This document shows, in pieces, positions 50,481-63,600 of a stretch of 64,000 nucleotides of DNA; the first letter of the stretch is position 1; each line of letters begins with the position of its first letter. A program made the translations under genes and the position numbers. The notes under the pieces were generated by a model. That model was not told the DNA's origin and did no database searches. It saw only the letters and a list, made by a program, of their open reading frames with translations. Origin of the DNA: Erythrocercus mccallii. Lineage: Eukaryota > Chordata > Aves > Passeriformes > Dicruridae. The stretch lies in the NCBI GenBank assembly GCA_013397435.1, contig VZRG01000030.1, positions 887,477-951,476 of the forward strand, written 5' to 3'.

Positions 50481-53400
50481 CTAATTCTGACAAACGTCAT
50501 TTTCTTGCTGGTAGAAGGACTCACAGACTCTGCCTGTGCTCAGCACCCACTCAGGGCAGGCATCCACGGCTGCAGCTGGTCCAGGGAACACAATGCCCAG
50601 CTATTAGCTCCTGTAGCCCCTGCCCACATCTCCACATGCCCAACTTATACGCACCTGCTTGTCTCCAGCTAACTTATTTTGTTGTGTTAGATTGAAACTA
50701 CAGTCCAAAACTGCTGAGAGAAAAACTGGGAGAGCAATTTATCACTAGACAGCAGTAAATCTCTGGGGTCCTCCATTTGTTATACAGGTTCACTGAAATA
50801 TCTGATTCTGGATCCAGATCCTCACTGCCTCCTGCTTCCAATAATGAAAGTCACTATGCTAATTCTCCACCTGCTGCCTGGCAGAATTAGAAATGGATTC
50901 CCATAGCTTCCTTGCAACTGGTACCTCCAGACAAATACAGCTGGGGGCAAGGAGGAAAAAAGTGGATGTACATATATTTGGGGAACAGAGACAGTAGGTG
51001 AGGAAAGTCTCAATTTACACGTGCAAATTCAGAGTTGGAGTTATCTTCATGGTTATTTTTGTCCTTTTTCTAGGCAGAAAACTGCTGTTAGAAAAAACAA
51101 AGCAAAAATCCAAGTATTACACAATCTTCCAATGATTAACCTAATGCCATAGGTGACTTTTATACCTTTGAAGATTTTATTTTTTCCCCTCAAAATGCTA
51201 TTACTACATCCTATTGAATATATCTATTGTATACAAAAGAATTGATTGTTAACCCTGCCTCTGAGCAATCTGGACTAATTTAAAACTTTGCAGGACAGGT
51301 TTTCAAAATAAAACTCTTCTGCTTTAGCATCATAAAGCAAAAGAAAGGTGAGTTTAACTATGCAGATGAGGTCTTTGAAGTTTCAAATACTTTTTTATGT
51401 GCCTTTCAGAGAGCATTGCTTTTCCAGGGGAAGGAAGGTGAGCAAGTTAGAAGCAGTTGACTCTGGCAACCTCATCTGCCAGAAGGATAACTTTTCACAG
51501 GGGAGAATTTTTCCAAATGACAAATAACACACTCTTGATTACCTCAAATGGATCTAAATGACCAGAGCACTCTAAAATTATTAGAACGTCTGTGAGGAAT
51601 CTTGCAGCAAGCATATGCAGATATTCCTGCACACACAGAGACCATAGATGTATTCCATAGAGGCAATGCAATAAAGATAACAAAAATCACTGGGCAAAAC
51701 AAACAAAACCCAACACACAGAGCTGAAAGTAGCGATTCTTCCTCTAGCAAAAGCCTAGCTGGTTTCTACACTCTCAAGTTTACTGTCTCATGCAGGACAG
51801 AGTGAAATCTCAAGAATTAGTCCCTCTGATAAACAGCTCAGCTTTCCATCAGTCTGACAAACAGCACAATCTCTGCTCTAAGAAGCCAAAATTCTCTGTG
51901 ATGGAGAGAGGGAGGAGGAGATGCATCACCCAAGTAGTGATGGCTGGAGACAATTTTCTAAGAGACCCAGAGAAGGTATTATGTCTTCACAGGGTGCTGA
52001 AAAGCATTTCTTTCAACAGCCATACAGAGGCTCCCACTGTATTTTTTGTCTCCCCCAGGGAAAGCCTGTGTGTGCATAGCCATGGATTTTCCTTATGCCC
52101 ATGAGGAGCACTGCTGACACTGCAAGGGAACTCCTTCCCCTCCGTGCCTTAGCAGACACATTTTAGCTGTCCTTTCACAGTAACAGAGGTGGGATGGTCA
52201 CTTGATAGCTCTCTGGGTCAGCTCTCTGCACCCCAGGGCTCAAGGTCACATTATGACCAGAAGCACACGTGAGCTGCATGAGCTGGGCTTTGAAACTGCA
52301 TCAAAGCACACGGCTGGCAGCACCAAATATTTCAGCAGATACACCAGTCACAAGATCAGACCTGGAGCATTTCTCCCTCTCTTTCACCCAGGGTATTCCA
52401 GTGTCTGGCCTTAGGTCCTTCAAACCCCTTAAAGCTGGATTTTCTACAGCAGTTTCAATCATGAAGTCATAGAGACCTACATATTTTGTTTTATCTAGGA
52501 ATATGTTTTCTACCAAAACAATTTGGGTAATTAGAGAGCTTTATTTTCCTCCAATCAAGTATTAAATTCCTTTCTCATTTCCCAACTTCATCTCCACCTA
52601 CTTCATTTAATATATTTCCAGGTGAGCTCTCACATAGCTCTAACAGTTTCTACTCGTTTAGGAAAATCAGCAAATAGCATTCAGCCAGCTTATTCATGTT
52701 ACTTTATACCTTGCTGTGGTTATTAATTCTCAGCTGAACTGTGTGTTTAAGATAAACACAAGGTAAATGCACTCTTTTAAAGCTCAGAGTCACTCAAAGA
52801 ATTTTCTGGATCTGCTAGTTTTTTCTTTCAAAACAAGTACTCTGCAGAAAAGATTCACCAGCTGCACTTTGTCCTCCTTTATTTCCATGTCCAGGGAGGA
52901 AAACACCCACCCCTCTAGGTCCAGGATTTTTTGGTTTTAATTATTATTACAACAAAAAAATCTCATCTACATGACAAAAATTTCTTTCAAATATCTCCTC
53001 CTGTTACTAAATATGTAGCTAGTCACTCACCCATCCAATTCCACACCCTCTCTCTATTCTAGTTGAGGAGAGGCATGACATCCAGTCTTCTCTACTCTTC
53101 CATGTAGAAGATGGTAGAAGCTCCTGTGTCCCACCCTGCTACCTTTCTTATCCCCATCAAGAAGACAAGTAGGCAACCTCCTTTCAACTTTCCCACTGCC
53201 CCACACACAAACAGAAAATAATTTTCATTTTAACCATGTTTTTGTATGGAGTAGAAAAACAGTATCAGTTATGGATGACCCAAGCTCATCAACCACCAGG
53301 TTTCATTATGCTGAAATGCCATATCAGCTTGTTAGCTGGTATTTTACACTGCTTTTTCTCACAAAACAGAAAAAAGTTTGCTAGCAGTTGCCCACATAGA

Positions 53401-56400
53401 CATGCTAGAATTTCTTTTCTTTCAGCAAACAGACAACTATTTCTCTCCTTGGAAAGTTTCTAATTAAAAGTTAAGTTTCTCTCTCTTTCCTTTCAAAAGT
53501 ACCATAAATTATAAATGACTAGTCATTCATTGTCTCTAATGCACAAACCCAAATATACTTTCTCCAGTTTATTCAACTTTGCTGTCAGAGGGACTTTTTA
53601 TTTGGGTTAGAAAGAGACAGCTGCTCAAGAAATCTGATGAAACCCCAAGACTGAAAATGCTGTGTCCCTTAGCTACAGAAAGCACATTATGAAGGCAGCT
53701 GCAATGCAATCAAAGTCACCACACAGTATGGGCTCCCTCAAATAAAGTTCTCAGTGACACGGTGGAGGTTTTTTGAGCACAAGGTAACACAGTGTTCATG
53801 CTAGCTCTGTCCTGGGCCTCTGTGAAGCAGATGCTGTCAATCATTTCAGACTGTTGAATTGAATGTAACATCTGCAATATGGTGTTTACAGTTTTCCAGT
53901 GAAGGTAACGCTGAGACACCCAGTGCATTTTACTGAGTAGAACATTAGGCTCTCCTTGAACTATGCTAGGGATTTGAAAGACTTGGCTAACTATACTTTG
54001 GTCATTAAGAACTTGGGTTTCTACCATATTAGCATCCTATCACCAAGGAATTAAAGGCTTCAGCTCCTTATTTTAAAAAGAAAAAAAAAAAAAGAAAAAA
54101 TAGGGAAAGCACTGTATCATCAGGGTTTGGATCCTGAAGCTACTGCCACAGGAAAAATCTTACCACCACGTGCTGAAATGAAATAGTTGATTACAGAAAG
54201 CACTCTCCCAGCCATTGTTGTCTCAGCAAGACTCAGTAGGTACTAATAAGTGAGCTGCAGCCTTTTACTCTGGGTTCAAACCAAGAAGCAACAGTGGATG
54301 TAAATATACAGAAATGACCCATCAGTGGGTGTTCAGTGAGGAAAAGCATTTCCAACTGCAGATGGCTCATCTTATACCTTCTCACTGTGCGACACTGAAC
54401 TGGTAGCCCCATGAGAACACTCTTGGTCAGGGGATGTTGGCACCTCTGCATCTGGGAGGGGTCAGAGTCATGAGTAACACAGGCAGAGGAGCCTGGGGAG
54501 TAACAGCCCTTCTGGTGCTTCAGCCTCAGGACTCCTCTCATCCATCTATTCTCCCATAGTCTGCTTACAAATATTTTTCCTGACACTGTGTAGAAGGGAT
54601 GCTCCATACTTCCCTGTCTGTCTCTTCTGGACTCAGAAAAAGAAAGATGCACCTTCCCCTATATCCTCCATTACAATTTAATGGTAAGAGTTGGGGTTGC
54701 TCTCTCCTCTCTGGTAGCAGCACCCCAAAGTTCCGTGCCCACACACCATCCTTCAGTGATCTTCATATTCAGACTTGTGAATATTTCTCTATGCTCTATT
54801 ATAGGACATCCACAAACTCCTTTTAACCAAAGCCAAGGACTAAGAACCCACCATCCGGAGTGAGGGAGATTCCTTTTCCCTCTGTTTTATATCCCCCATT
54901 CCCTTCCTTCTTATGCTGTCCTTCCCCTGTCTGCCCAGGTTTCTCCTCACTCACAGCCTCCATACCAAGCTTCCTCCCTTACCCCTCTTGTACTGTGAAG
55001 AAGTTGCTCAAAAAATTCCTGACATATGACAAAATAACGACTTTGTCAGGCTGGGGCGGGTTTACACTCAACACATTTTATATGGTGCTTAAGAATATGT
55101 TAAAAATTATCTGTAGTATAATTACAACAACTATAGTAGTTGCACATTGTCAGCTTTCAGATCCCTGGCAGAGATGGGACCTAAAACCTTGATTTGGCAA
55201 ACATCACTACTTTCACTTAACAGATGGCAAAACTTAAGCTACAACTTGCCTGAATTCAAGTGGTTTTTAAAGAAACAGGAAAAAAAAAGACAAAACAGAG
55301 TTCTTTTTAAATTTCATATTTTTTTTACCTTCCATTCTTAAAAGCACTCATTGTCTCTAGGTAAGATGTGGATTCTGTCATAGCAACAGACATACTACTA
55401 CCAGAAAAACCTAAGAAAGAGTTGCAGTTCCTACTGTATGTACTCCTGCCAAATCAGCACCCAGAGACCAGATGCTCTCTGCTTTCTGACCATCTCCCTT
55501 ACCTTGCTTTAGGTTAAAATCAGCTTACCAAAATTGTTCAAGGTAATACATTATCTGCTGTAGAGGATAACAAAGCCCTCTTGCATCGACCCCGCAAGAT
55601 GATCCTGAAAGACAACAGCCTTGCAAGCTTTTTGCCACTGTCCTTTCCTAAACAATTTTTCCCTATTGTTTTTAATGGAAATAAAATCCCCCTAGCACCA
55701 CACCAACCTTTGAATTGATTCGATCTTGAATTCACTCTAAAGGTTTTTGCTGTCTGCCGTGTTCCTGCCCACTCCCACCTTCTCTTCATGACAATATTTT
55801 AGGGGGACAATAGTACAACTTTTCTGACCATGCATCAGTTTCCAACTATGGGAAGCTGGAACAACCTCTGATTCTTCTGTCTAAGACCTGCTGTTTGTAC
55901 ACTTTGCTCTTCCATTCAGGCCATTGACTTACCTCCCTTATCTTCAATCTATAATTAGAAGAGATTAAGGAAGCTGACTTATTGCAAAAGGAAATAAACA
56001 AAAGGGATCAGGGATGAGTTGAAGGGTATGGGGGGGAAGTATAAAATCAGTATAGTCTCCCTCTCGAGAAGGTCATCCCAAGGAAGGGCAAGAGCAAAAT
56101 CAATGAATTTTGGCTCAGCAAAATGGGAGCAAAATGATGGGAGTCAATCCATCAGGCAAACTGATGGCAGCCAGTCAGGCTCTCACAGACACCACCTGTC
56201 ACTGCCAGCAAAATGTCAAATTTATGAATTCATTTCCATAGCAAGATAGCACTCCCCCAGGGCAGCACTGAACAGTTTCACAGCTTCTAGAGCAACCTAC
56301 TGAGAAGGGAAAGGAGAGGGAGCTCTTCTTCCCCACCAACTGAGGCAAGCTGTATTTTAAAGGAATGGATGTATGGACCAAATCCAGAGCCACACTATTT

Positions 56401-57644
56401 TTAGCATTTGGTTTCTTTAAGCTGAAGTCCCTAAATCAAGAAGCACTTAAAGGCATACCCCAATTTCCCATTTTTGTGTCATTAACGAGAGCAAAATGTT
56501 ACACCTGTATGTCTCTCACCCCAGAGCTTAACTTCCCTAGCTGCCTCAAATCCCTCAGAGATGAAGGTGACAGCGTTGACCTCAACTACACACAAGTGAA
56601 AATTTATCCCACATTCACTATAATTGTAGCTCCTTGTTAAGAGGAATCTTGTCATGGTAGGGCTGACTCCCTTCAGTTAGTTCAGAGAGCACACTTTCAG
56701 TGATTGTCATTCATCACTGAAGATAGCGGTGACAGAAACCTCCGTGAAGTTCTCTGCTCACCCACACAGAGACAAGCACTTATTTTTCCAGCACAAGAAG
56801 TGGAAGAACCCTGTATTCTTTTCTTCCTTTCTACCTTTCATCTATCTTCATAGTATTATCTGGGTGATAGTCACTAAAAGACAGTGTCACCAGAATCTCT
56901 AGAAGTGACAAACTTTTAGCACAGAAATACTGTCAGGAACCTTATTTTAAATGTTTTCAGTTGGAAGTGCAACACACTGAACTGAGATATAAGAGAGCAG
57001 ATATTCCAGTTGCAACATGAACTTTAATTTTGTCCAGTTAAGCATACATTAGATCATTAGAAAGAGGTTTTAAGTTTAGAAAGATGTCAAGGAGGGCATA
57101 ATCCTTGGCTAAGAACTAGGGGACACAATTTTAAACTGATGTCAAAGTTTTGATTTAGTAGTGCACTTGGCCCAAATTCCTCAAAGTTTTCACACTTCTC
57201 TACTTTTTTAAAGGTATAATTCCACCATTTCTTCCAAACACTCAGAAATCATAATTTACCAGCTGTCTAACACCCCAGGTTGTCTAGTTCCAAAAGCCCC
57301 CAAATTCATAGGCATGAGTTAGTGAAAAAATGACAAAGAGCTGCCACAGTGATGCCAGCCAACTCCCAAGTGAAGGAGGTTATTGCCAGTGGAGGAGGAT
57401 TTAAGTGAAGATACTTAGCACTAAATCTTTCAAAACAGGAACACACATTCTTCCTATGTAAGATGTCCAAAAACAGGCATGAACTGATAGGAGGGCAACA
57501 CCCTACAGGGTCCCTTTTAGCTTTGCCAGAACTGATTTGGTGGTGTTGCACCCTACTAACAGTAGATGTGAGCATCAGGCTGACTGAAGTTTTAGCCCCA
57601 AAGTTCTACAAGTAGGATTGGCAGACTAGGGAGGGCAGCTCACC
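50481..57644. other. Unique non-coding DNA
   Basis: No gene recognised. Bases 55201-55260 weakly recall the MIR core (ttaacagatggcaaaact...cttgcctgaattcaag) but are too short to call. An A run lies near 54079. The 139-codon minus frame at 54233-54652 and the 103-codon minus frame at 53716-54027 show no domain, signal peptide or splice context that I can recognise. The 110-codon plus frame at 54860-55192 starts in pyrimidine-rich sequence (P/S/F-rich by composition). Confidence 0.6.
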
Positions 57645-58440
57645 TGTGTCAGAGCTCTGGGATTGCACAGAAATCAGAGACACCCCAGGGCAGAGACATC
57701 CTCTTGGAGTATGAATCCCCCTGGGCCAAATTCACACAGGCCCAGGAGTGCCCAGAAATGTGAGAATGGAATTAGAACCTTCAGAAAATCTAAAATACAT
57801 AAATAAATACAGACATGAGGTAGAAATTCAAGCTAGCAAGAGAAGCCCTAAAGCCTAGTTTAAAGTTCAAGTAACACTGCCTTTTGCCAAGTTAGCTAAA
57901 TTCTAGTCATAACAAAAGTAATGTAGTCTTGCTAAAAATTCCTAGATAGGACAGACAGAGCTATATGCGTACAATTTGTGTAAGAATCTACAAATATTGC
58001 TGCACATCAATCTTAACTTAGGATAGGTCCAGTAAGACTGTAGAAAATTTGTGTAAGTACCTGATTGGCTAAAAACAGAATAAAAATGCACTACTTTGAG
58101 AATGCAAACACACACATACAGAGGCTCACGAAACATCACAAATGCCACTGTTGTTGTGACTTCTGCTGCTGCTACTGACAAAGCTCTTACAAGACACAGA
58201 TTAGGGGTACTGTCGCTGCTTCTGCTTGGAACTTAGAAACTTTACATTAGAAGTCTTCTGCATACTGCTGTGGACTCTAACAACTTTGCCTTCATGAGAT
58301 TGATTAAGCCATGCAATAAAGGACTTTGCTCTTACAACTACCCATCTTCTAGTCTTCAATGAAGATGCCCAAACCTCTCGGCATCAATACCTGACTGAAT
58401 GGTGTGCTCACACCCAGTGGTGTAACCACTCTGAGACACA
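57645..58440 (+). mobile_element. Probable ERV LTR, plus strand, boundaries uncertain
   Basis: The 3' half has LTR-like order: a CCAAT-type ATTGG at 58064-58068, a TATA-like TAAAAA at 58081, then 230 bases later CAATAAAGGACTTTGC with the AATAAA signal at 58315-58320, and a U5-like region following. Candidate termini TGTGTC (57645) and GACACA (58440) are exact inverted repeats and each has AGAG/CTCT just inside. I found no target-site duplication at these ends, and a start at TGTAGTC (57922) is an alternative. No gag-pol-env flanks it, so if real it is a solo LTR. The recalled family match is vague, hence moderate confidence. Confidence 0.42.
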
Positions 58441-60111
58441 GGATCAGGAGTGCATGGTTCTTCACAAAACCTAATGCTAAACCTTCAGATTTTTAATGTT
58501 TTACGTATGCTAAAGTTAGACAGCTACAACAAAATTCTCATTTCATGGCAAGCTCTATGTTACCTCATTCGACATTCTCATTTCAGACATTTGTGCAAAA
58601 ACATACAGAGAACTCACTGTTTTGCAAGCATTTTAATACTTTGATAAAAGGCCTGTGATGACAAATACTGCTAACTGTCTTTGCAGAAGGAGACTGGCAA
58701 ACAAATGTTCACACTGTCTATAGTGTGAAACAGTGTTTAACAAGGTTCTTCATCTTTAAACTGATATTGTTAATCTATTTATAATATATATCTTTCAGGG
58801 GTTTTTATGGTTTGGGGTTCTTTTTAATCTTCTTTAAAATTAATATATATTAATTTTGAATTCAAACTGTATGTATTAACCTGGTTGAAGGCATAAATTG
58901 TAAGGTACTTTGTCTTAATTATGGCACCATGATACAGAGCAGTTAAATATCCATATAATTTTATATTGTTGCCCTGAAGGCCCTTCCTTGATGTCAACCA
59001 TTTCTTTTCTTTTCCTATTTTTTAAGCAAGACCTAATTTGTAAGTGTTAAGATAGTAGAGAAAATGACTTCACTCTAGTTCCTTTGTATTTTTCTCCTAC
59101 TTTTATTCTCACTTTTGAAGATTAATATAAATGAGTATAGAAAAGTGTCTCTCTAGTTAATTATGCTTTAGGGAACTTTATTCTCTCCTCCCTCCCTCAA
59201 ATTCTATTTTAAGGCCCAGTCTCATTCTCTTGTTCATTAAGAAACATTAGGAAACAGCCAACTGTATCGTATAGCAGCTGATTCTTCCTTTCATGCATGT
59301 CCCCATCTCACCTTCTTTGCATTGTATAACTCAAAGATAATTCAACTGGAAATAGGATCCTTTGAAAATAAAACTGATGAGCACCTTTTTCTTAATTTTG
59401 TTTTTCCTTGATTGCCATGTAAAATTACCTTGATACCCACTATCTTTACTTTCTTGCATGGAAAAAGTAAAAAAGCAGCCCACATCTCCAGTGTCAGTTT
59501 TCCTTGTAACGCTCCAATTTTCAAATGGACCCTTATGATCACAAAATTTTATATACTGATTCAGTAGGGACTCCATAATCACATAACATCATCAGTCCCA
59601 AGCATTTAACAAAGCAGAATTCACATCCCTTTATTCTTCTAGTACCTTCAAAGTCCTTGTGTGGCAGCATTCTTCCATCTTTGACAATAACAGAGGTTTG
59701 TACTGGAAAAGGCCTTTATCTTAGCAGAAAGTAGTCCTGTCACTCTGTGCAGGAACTCACAAAGTCAAAAGCAAAGAAGGCACAAAAATACTGAAAGGCA
59801 AATATGCGATTCTGTAACACATCATAGAAGGTCTAATGGCTTTCTATCACACTATCACTGAAGAGAAGAGCTAAAGGCAAGGAGGCAATTGCTTCTGGGC
59901 ATTGATTCCTCACATTGAAATACTTTGGGCCAGAAATTTCATCAGCCAACAGCAAGAGAGGCAGTGGTAAATTCACAAATTTTCCAACACCATAAAGGCA
60001 CAAAATAGTGCTGGTAACACAACCAATGGATCGGTATGGTATGACATGGGGGCAGAAATAGACAATGGGAACATCTTTAGTCAGTAGCACAGCCAGATGC
60101 AGTAAATTAAA
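58441..60111. other. Unique non-coding DNA
   Basis: No gene or recognised repeat other than a 22-base palindrome at 58836-58857. Overlapping minus-strand frames at 59331-59582 are lysine- and serine-rich by composition and are not credible coding. Confidence 0.6.
58836..58857. repeat. Perfect 22-base AT palindrome
   Basis: AAAATTAATAT is followed immediately by its exact reverse complement with no spacer. It is almost pure A/T, so it could extrude as a cruciform, but also arises easily by chance in AT-rich DNA. Confidence 0.85.
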
Positions 60112-60684
60112 ATGACAGAATAGTTTGATTTGGAAGAAACCTTAAAGTTCATCTAGTTCCAACACCCCTGCCATGGGCAGGGATAGCTTCTACTAGATCA
60201 GATTTCTCAAAGCTGCATCCAGCCTGGTCTTGAACATTTGGCATCCACAGCTTCTCTAGGCAACCTGTTCCAGTGCCTCACCACCCTCACAGTAAAGAAT
60301 TTCTTCCTAAAATCTAATTGAACTCTACTCTCAGTTTAAAACCATTTTCCTTTGTCTATCACTACACACCTTTTTGAAAAGTCCCTCTCCAGCCTTCCTG
60401 AAGGGCTCCTCAGATATTGGAAAGCTGCTACAAGGTTTTCTCAGAGTCTATTCTCCTCCAAGCTGAACCGCCTCATCACTCTTAGGGTGTCTTCTTCATA
60501 GTAGCTGTCTTCTCCACCTCTTGATCATCTTCCTGGTCCTTCTCTGGACTCCCTCCAACAGGTCCACACCCCTCTTATACTGGGAACCCCAGAATAGCAT
60601 CCAGTACCCCAGGCTGGGTTTATGAGAGCAGAGTAGAAGGGGAAAATCATCTCCCCCAACCTGCTGGCCACACCTACTTTTCTA
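60112..60684 (-). mobile_element. CR1 LINE, 5'-truncated, about 570 bases, minus strand
   Basis: The plus strand reads as the reverse complement of an avian CR1 3' end. From the CR1 3' terminus at 60112 come the GATTTGGAAGAAACCTTAAAG and CATCTAGTTCCAACACCCC segments, CTGCCATGGGCAGGGA, GGCATCCACAGCTTCTCTAGG, CAACCTGTTCCAGTGCCTCAC, CACCCTCACAGTAAAGAATTT and then the C-terminal ORF2 (reverse-transcriptase end) region up to CTGCTGGCCACACCTACTTTT near 60680. The copy is 5'-truncated, has lost its frame by substitutions and small indels, and lacks the terminal 8-bp ATTCTATG repeats in clean form. It is the best-preserved CR1 in the window. An A-rich stretch follows at 60685-60705. Confidence 0.95.
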
Positions 60685-63600
60685 TTTAAAAAAAAATAAA
60701 AATCAATCTGTTCTGTCTGCTGGTATAGTTGGGTGAAATACTCTAAGTTTTAAATAAAATACTGTGGTTTTTAAAGCTCTGTGGATTTCATTATATTCTG
60801 TTTCTCATTTGCAAAATGCATTCATGTGTTCAAATTTTAGAGAGGTTTTCTTTCACTTTACTCCTCTGTATTTTACCCCTAAAATAAAGGGTCAGATATA
60901 TAAGAATTTAAAATCTAACATTTTCCCTGAATAAAATAATTTTTTGGTGGTGGTAGTTTGTGTTTTTTCTTAGAACCTTACTATTTACCGAAGAGTACAA
61001 GGAAGAAGAAAAAAAGCAAAACCAAACCAACCAACACTAAATCACTACAGGAGGGATTTTTTTTCTCTGGGTAAACAATTCTTTGTGACTAAGTATAAAA
61101 ATATTTCTTAAGCCATTGGCCAGGTGTGTCAGGAATAAAGATTTGCTTGGGGTAACAGCTAATACTGTTAATACAGCAATAAAGAGTTGTTATTTTCTCT
61201 GAGAACTGAGGCAGCAGAACAAAGCTATGTGCAGAGTCACAAGCACATCCTGTCTATGTTCTCCACTATAGGCTTTCAACCTCCAACCTCTGTGTGCTCT
61301 CTTCACACTCAATTGAAATTCTTGTGTAAAACCAAAGAAATCACATATATTTTCACTCTTTGCTTTACAGTCTTCTCCCAGTTTATAATAACATGGCATT
61401 TGTCTGTGATACTGGATGACATGGAAGAAAAAACAGCAATTTACTAAAACAATTGATCTGCAGCAGCTGTTAAACTCCTAAGCCAGGAAGAACCTCAGTG
61501 AGTTATCAGCCCATTGAACACTTAGGTGAAAGTCACTGCTCCCATCTACAATGCAGACCTGTCAAGGTGAGACACAATTTCTGTTAAGTCAAAGCTCCTG
61601 GTGACCTTCTTACAGAATCCAAAAGAGCAAATTAAGCTTTAAGACTGGGAGAAAAAACACTGGTGAACACTTAGGGACCCTCAAGTTCTTACAGGCATGA
61701 AGAGAAGGGTGACATTACCATAGTGAGGATATTGGGCATTAGTGTTATCTCTACTAATCCTGGGCCCAGCTGTGTCTCTGATCACAGGCAGAGGACCCTG
61801 ACTAGTGACAGCTTTAGCAGTAATGAATTATTTCACAGAACCTGTACTGAAAGGAAGTAGATAGTATAAAAGCTCTTGTCCATTTTGAGATTCTGGAGAT
61901 GAGAGGGTATCCCTTCCTGAGACTACATTGTTTAAATTAGAAAGGTTTTGCTTGGATGTTTTTTTAATCAGTATAGCTAGATATCTATTTCTTAACAAAT
62001 TGCACCCACCTATCTAGGACCTTAATTTTAAAAGCAAAATTCTTCAGAAGAGAGATATTTTTGTGTACCTATAGTAAAACTCAGCTTTCTCAGGAGGTAG
62101 TTTAGTACTTTTTTCTTTAATGGGTTATTAAGATCATTAACATTCCAAGCAAATATTTTAAAGTACTATTAGTCTATATTATGTGGTAGAATTAAGGAAA
62201 GTTCTATTAAACCCAAGGTTTGCTTTCTTTCTTTAAATTCTCTAAGGTAAGTTCAAATACTGAGAAATAGAAGGCACATGTACCAGACTGCTTCAGTGAA
62301 GCAAGAAAAGGGGGAGGAGGGAAGCACCTTAAAAATTTTCCTCCTAGTCTTCTGTGTATTTCTTCAACTTAGTCAACTCTGGAGAGGGAATGTCCTCTTA
62401 TTTTTCTTCCCACCAGTGACAGCTACAATGAGTCATAGTACATGCCTACTCCAGGCGAGCAATTTTGTCTCTTGCCTACCACCATTTTCAGAGGTTTATT
62501 TAATGCTACCTCAGCCTACCTATTGCCCACATAAAGAGGCAGAAGCTAGTTACCATGGGTAATAATTTTAATATTGAGCAGAAATAAAAACATTCAAATG
62601 CTTGGACACAGAACTCCGTTGTTCTATTCTGTCAATTAGCCATTCCCATGCCATCATCAATCTCCAAGAAGCAAATAAACAAATGTTTGTGTTTACCTGT
62701 CAAGGTCCAGAGAAAAAAGGTGTAGTACATATTACACTAAGAGATTGTTAAACTTGGGGAGTTAAAAAAAAAAAAGCACATTGCAACTTGCTGTATGTTG
62801 AAGAGGTACTGTAACTCTTATGATGATTTTTGAGTAGTTTTTCAGCCACTAACGTATTAGGATGTTATCCATGTGAGTTACACAGGGACAACTTTTGCCA
62901 AAGAAAGAAAACAGGTACCTTCAGGTGTCAAGACGTTTATCCCCCCAGTAGAAATACCCAATCCTATTTACATGAATCACTCTATGGAAAATTTCCTTAG
63001 TCCTTGGTTATAGTAGAGACCATTCAGCCAAGGTGTCATTCTTTGGTCATCTGAACAACTGTCACTGTGAAACTCATGGAAGCTAGCCACTCTCTAGCAG
63101 TTTATATACACATCCATCACCCTTTTGAGATATCTGTCATTGTTCAACTAAAGAATGATGTCCATTACAAGCTTAAAAGACTCTTTAGTACAGCAAGACA
63201 AGAGCAAATGTCTGCAGCTCTGCTCTGAACCTCTCATCTGGGTTACAAAGCCATGATTGTTTTATTGTAGTGAGAATCAAGATGAGTATGAAAGTTCTTC
63301 CTCTGACGACTGAAAATTACAATTCAATTAAAAGTAAAGAGCTGACCGTACTTACTCTTCAGATATTTTACTAGATGTGTGTCTTTTACACATCCTAATT
63401 TCAAAGGGAAGCATATATTTCTTCATGTATCGGATTTTTTTTTTTTTTTACTTTGCACCCTTTCTTTTTCAAGTAAATACTCTATTTACAGCTTATCCTG
63501 TTGGAAGAAGTAGTGAGAAGCATAGCTGAGCATAGCAAGGAGTTTAACCAGGAAACTAAAGAAAATCAAGCTCTGTATGGATATTGTTTCCATCTATTTA

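Noticed and set aside
50267..50695. 142-codon plus-strand open frame
   Set aside because: It runs through a MIR-like SINE relic and into unrelated sequence; no domain or codon pattern supports coding.
54233..54652. 139-codon minus-strand open frame
   Set aside because: No recognisable domain, signal peptide, transmembrane segment or splice context; treated as chance.
55201..55260. Second MIR-like relic
   Set aside because: Only a few short words match the MIR core, below what I can support.
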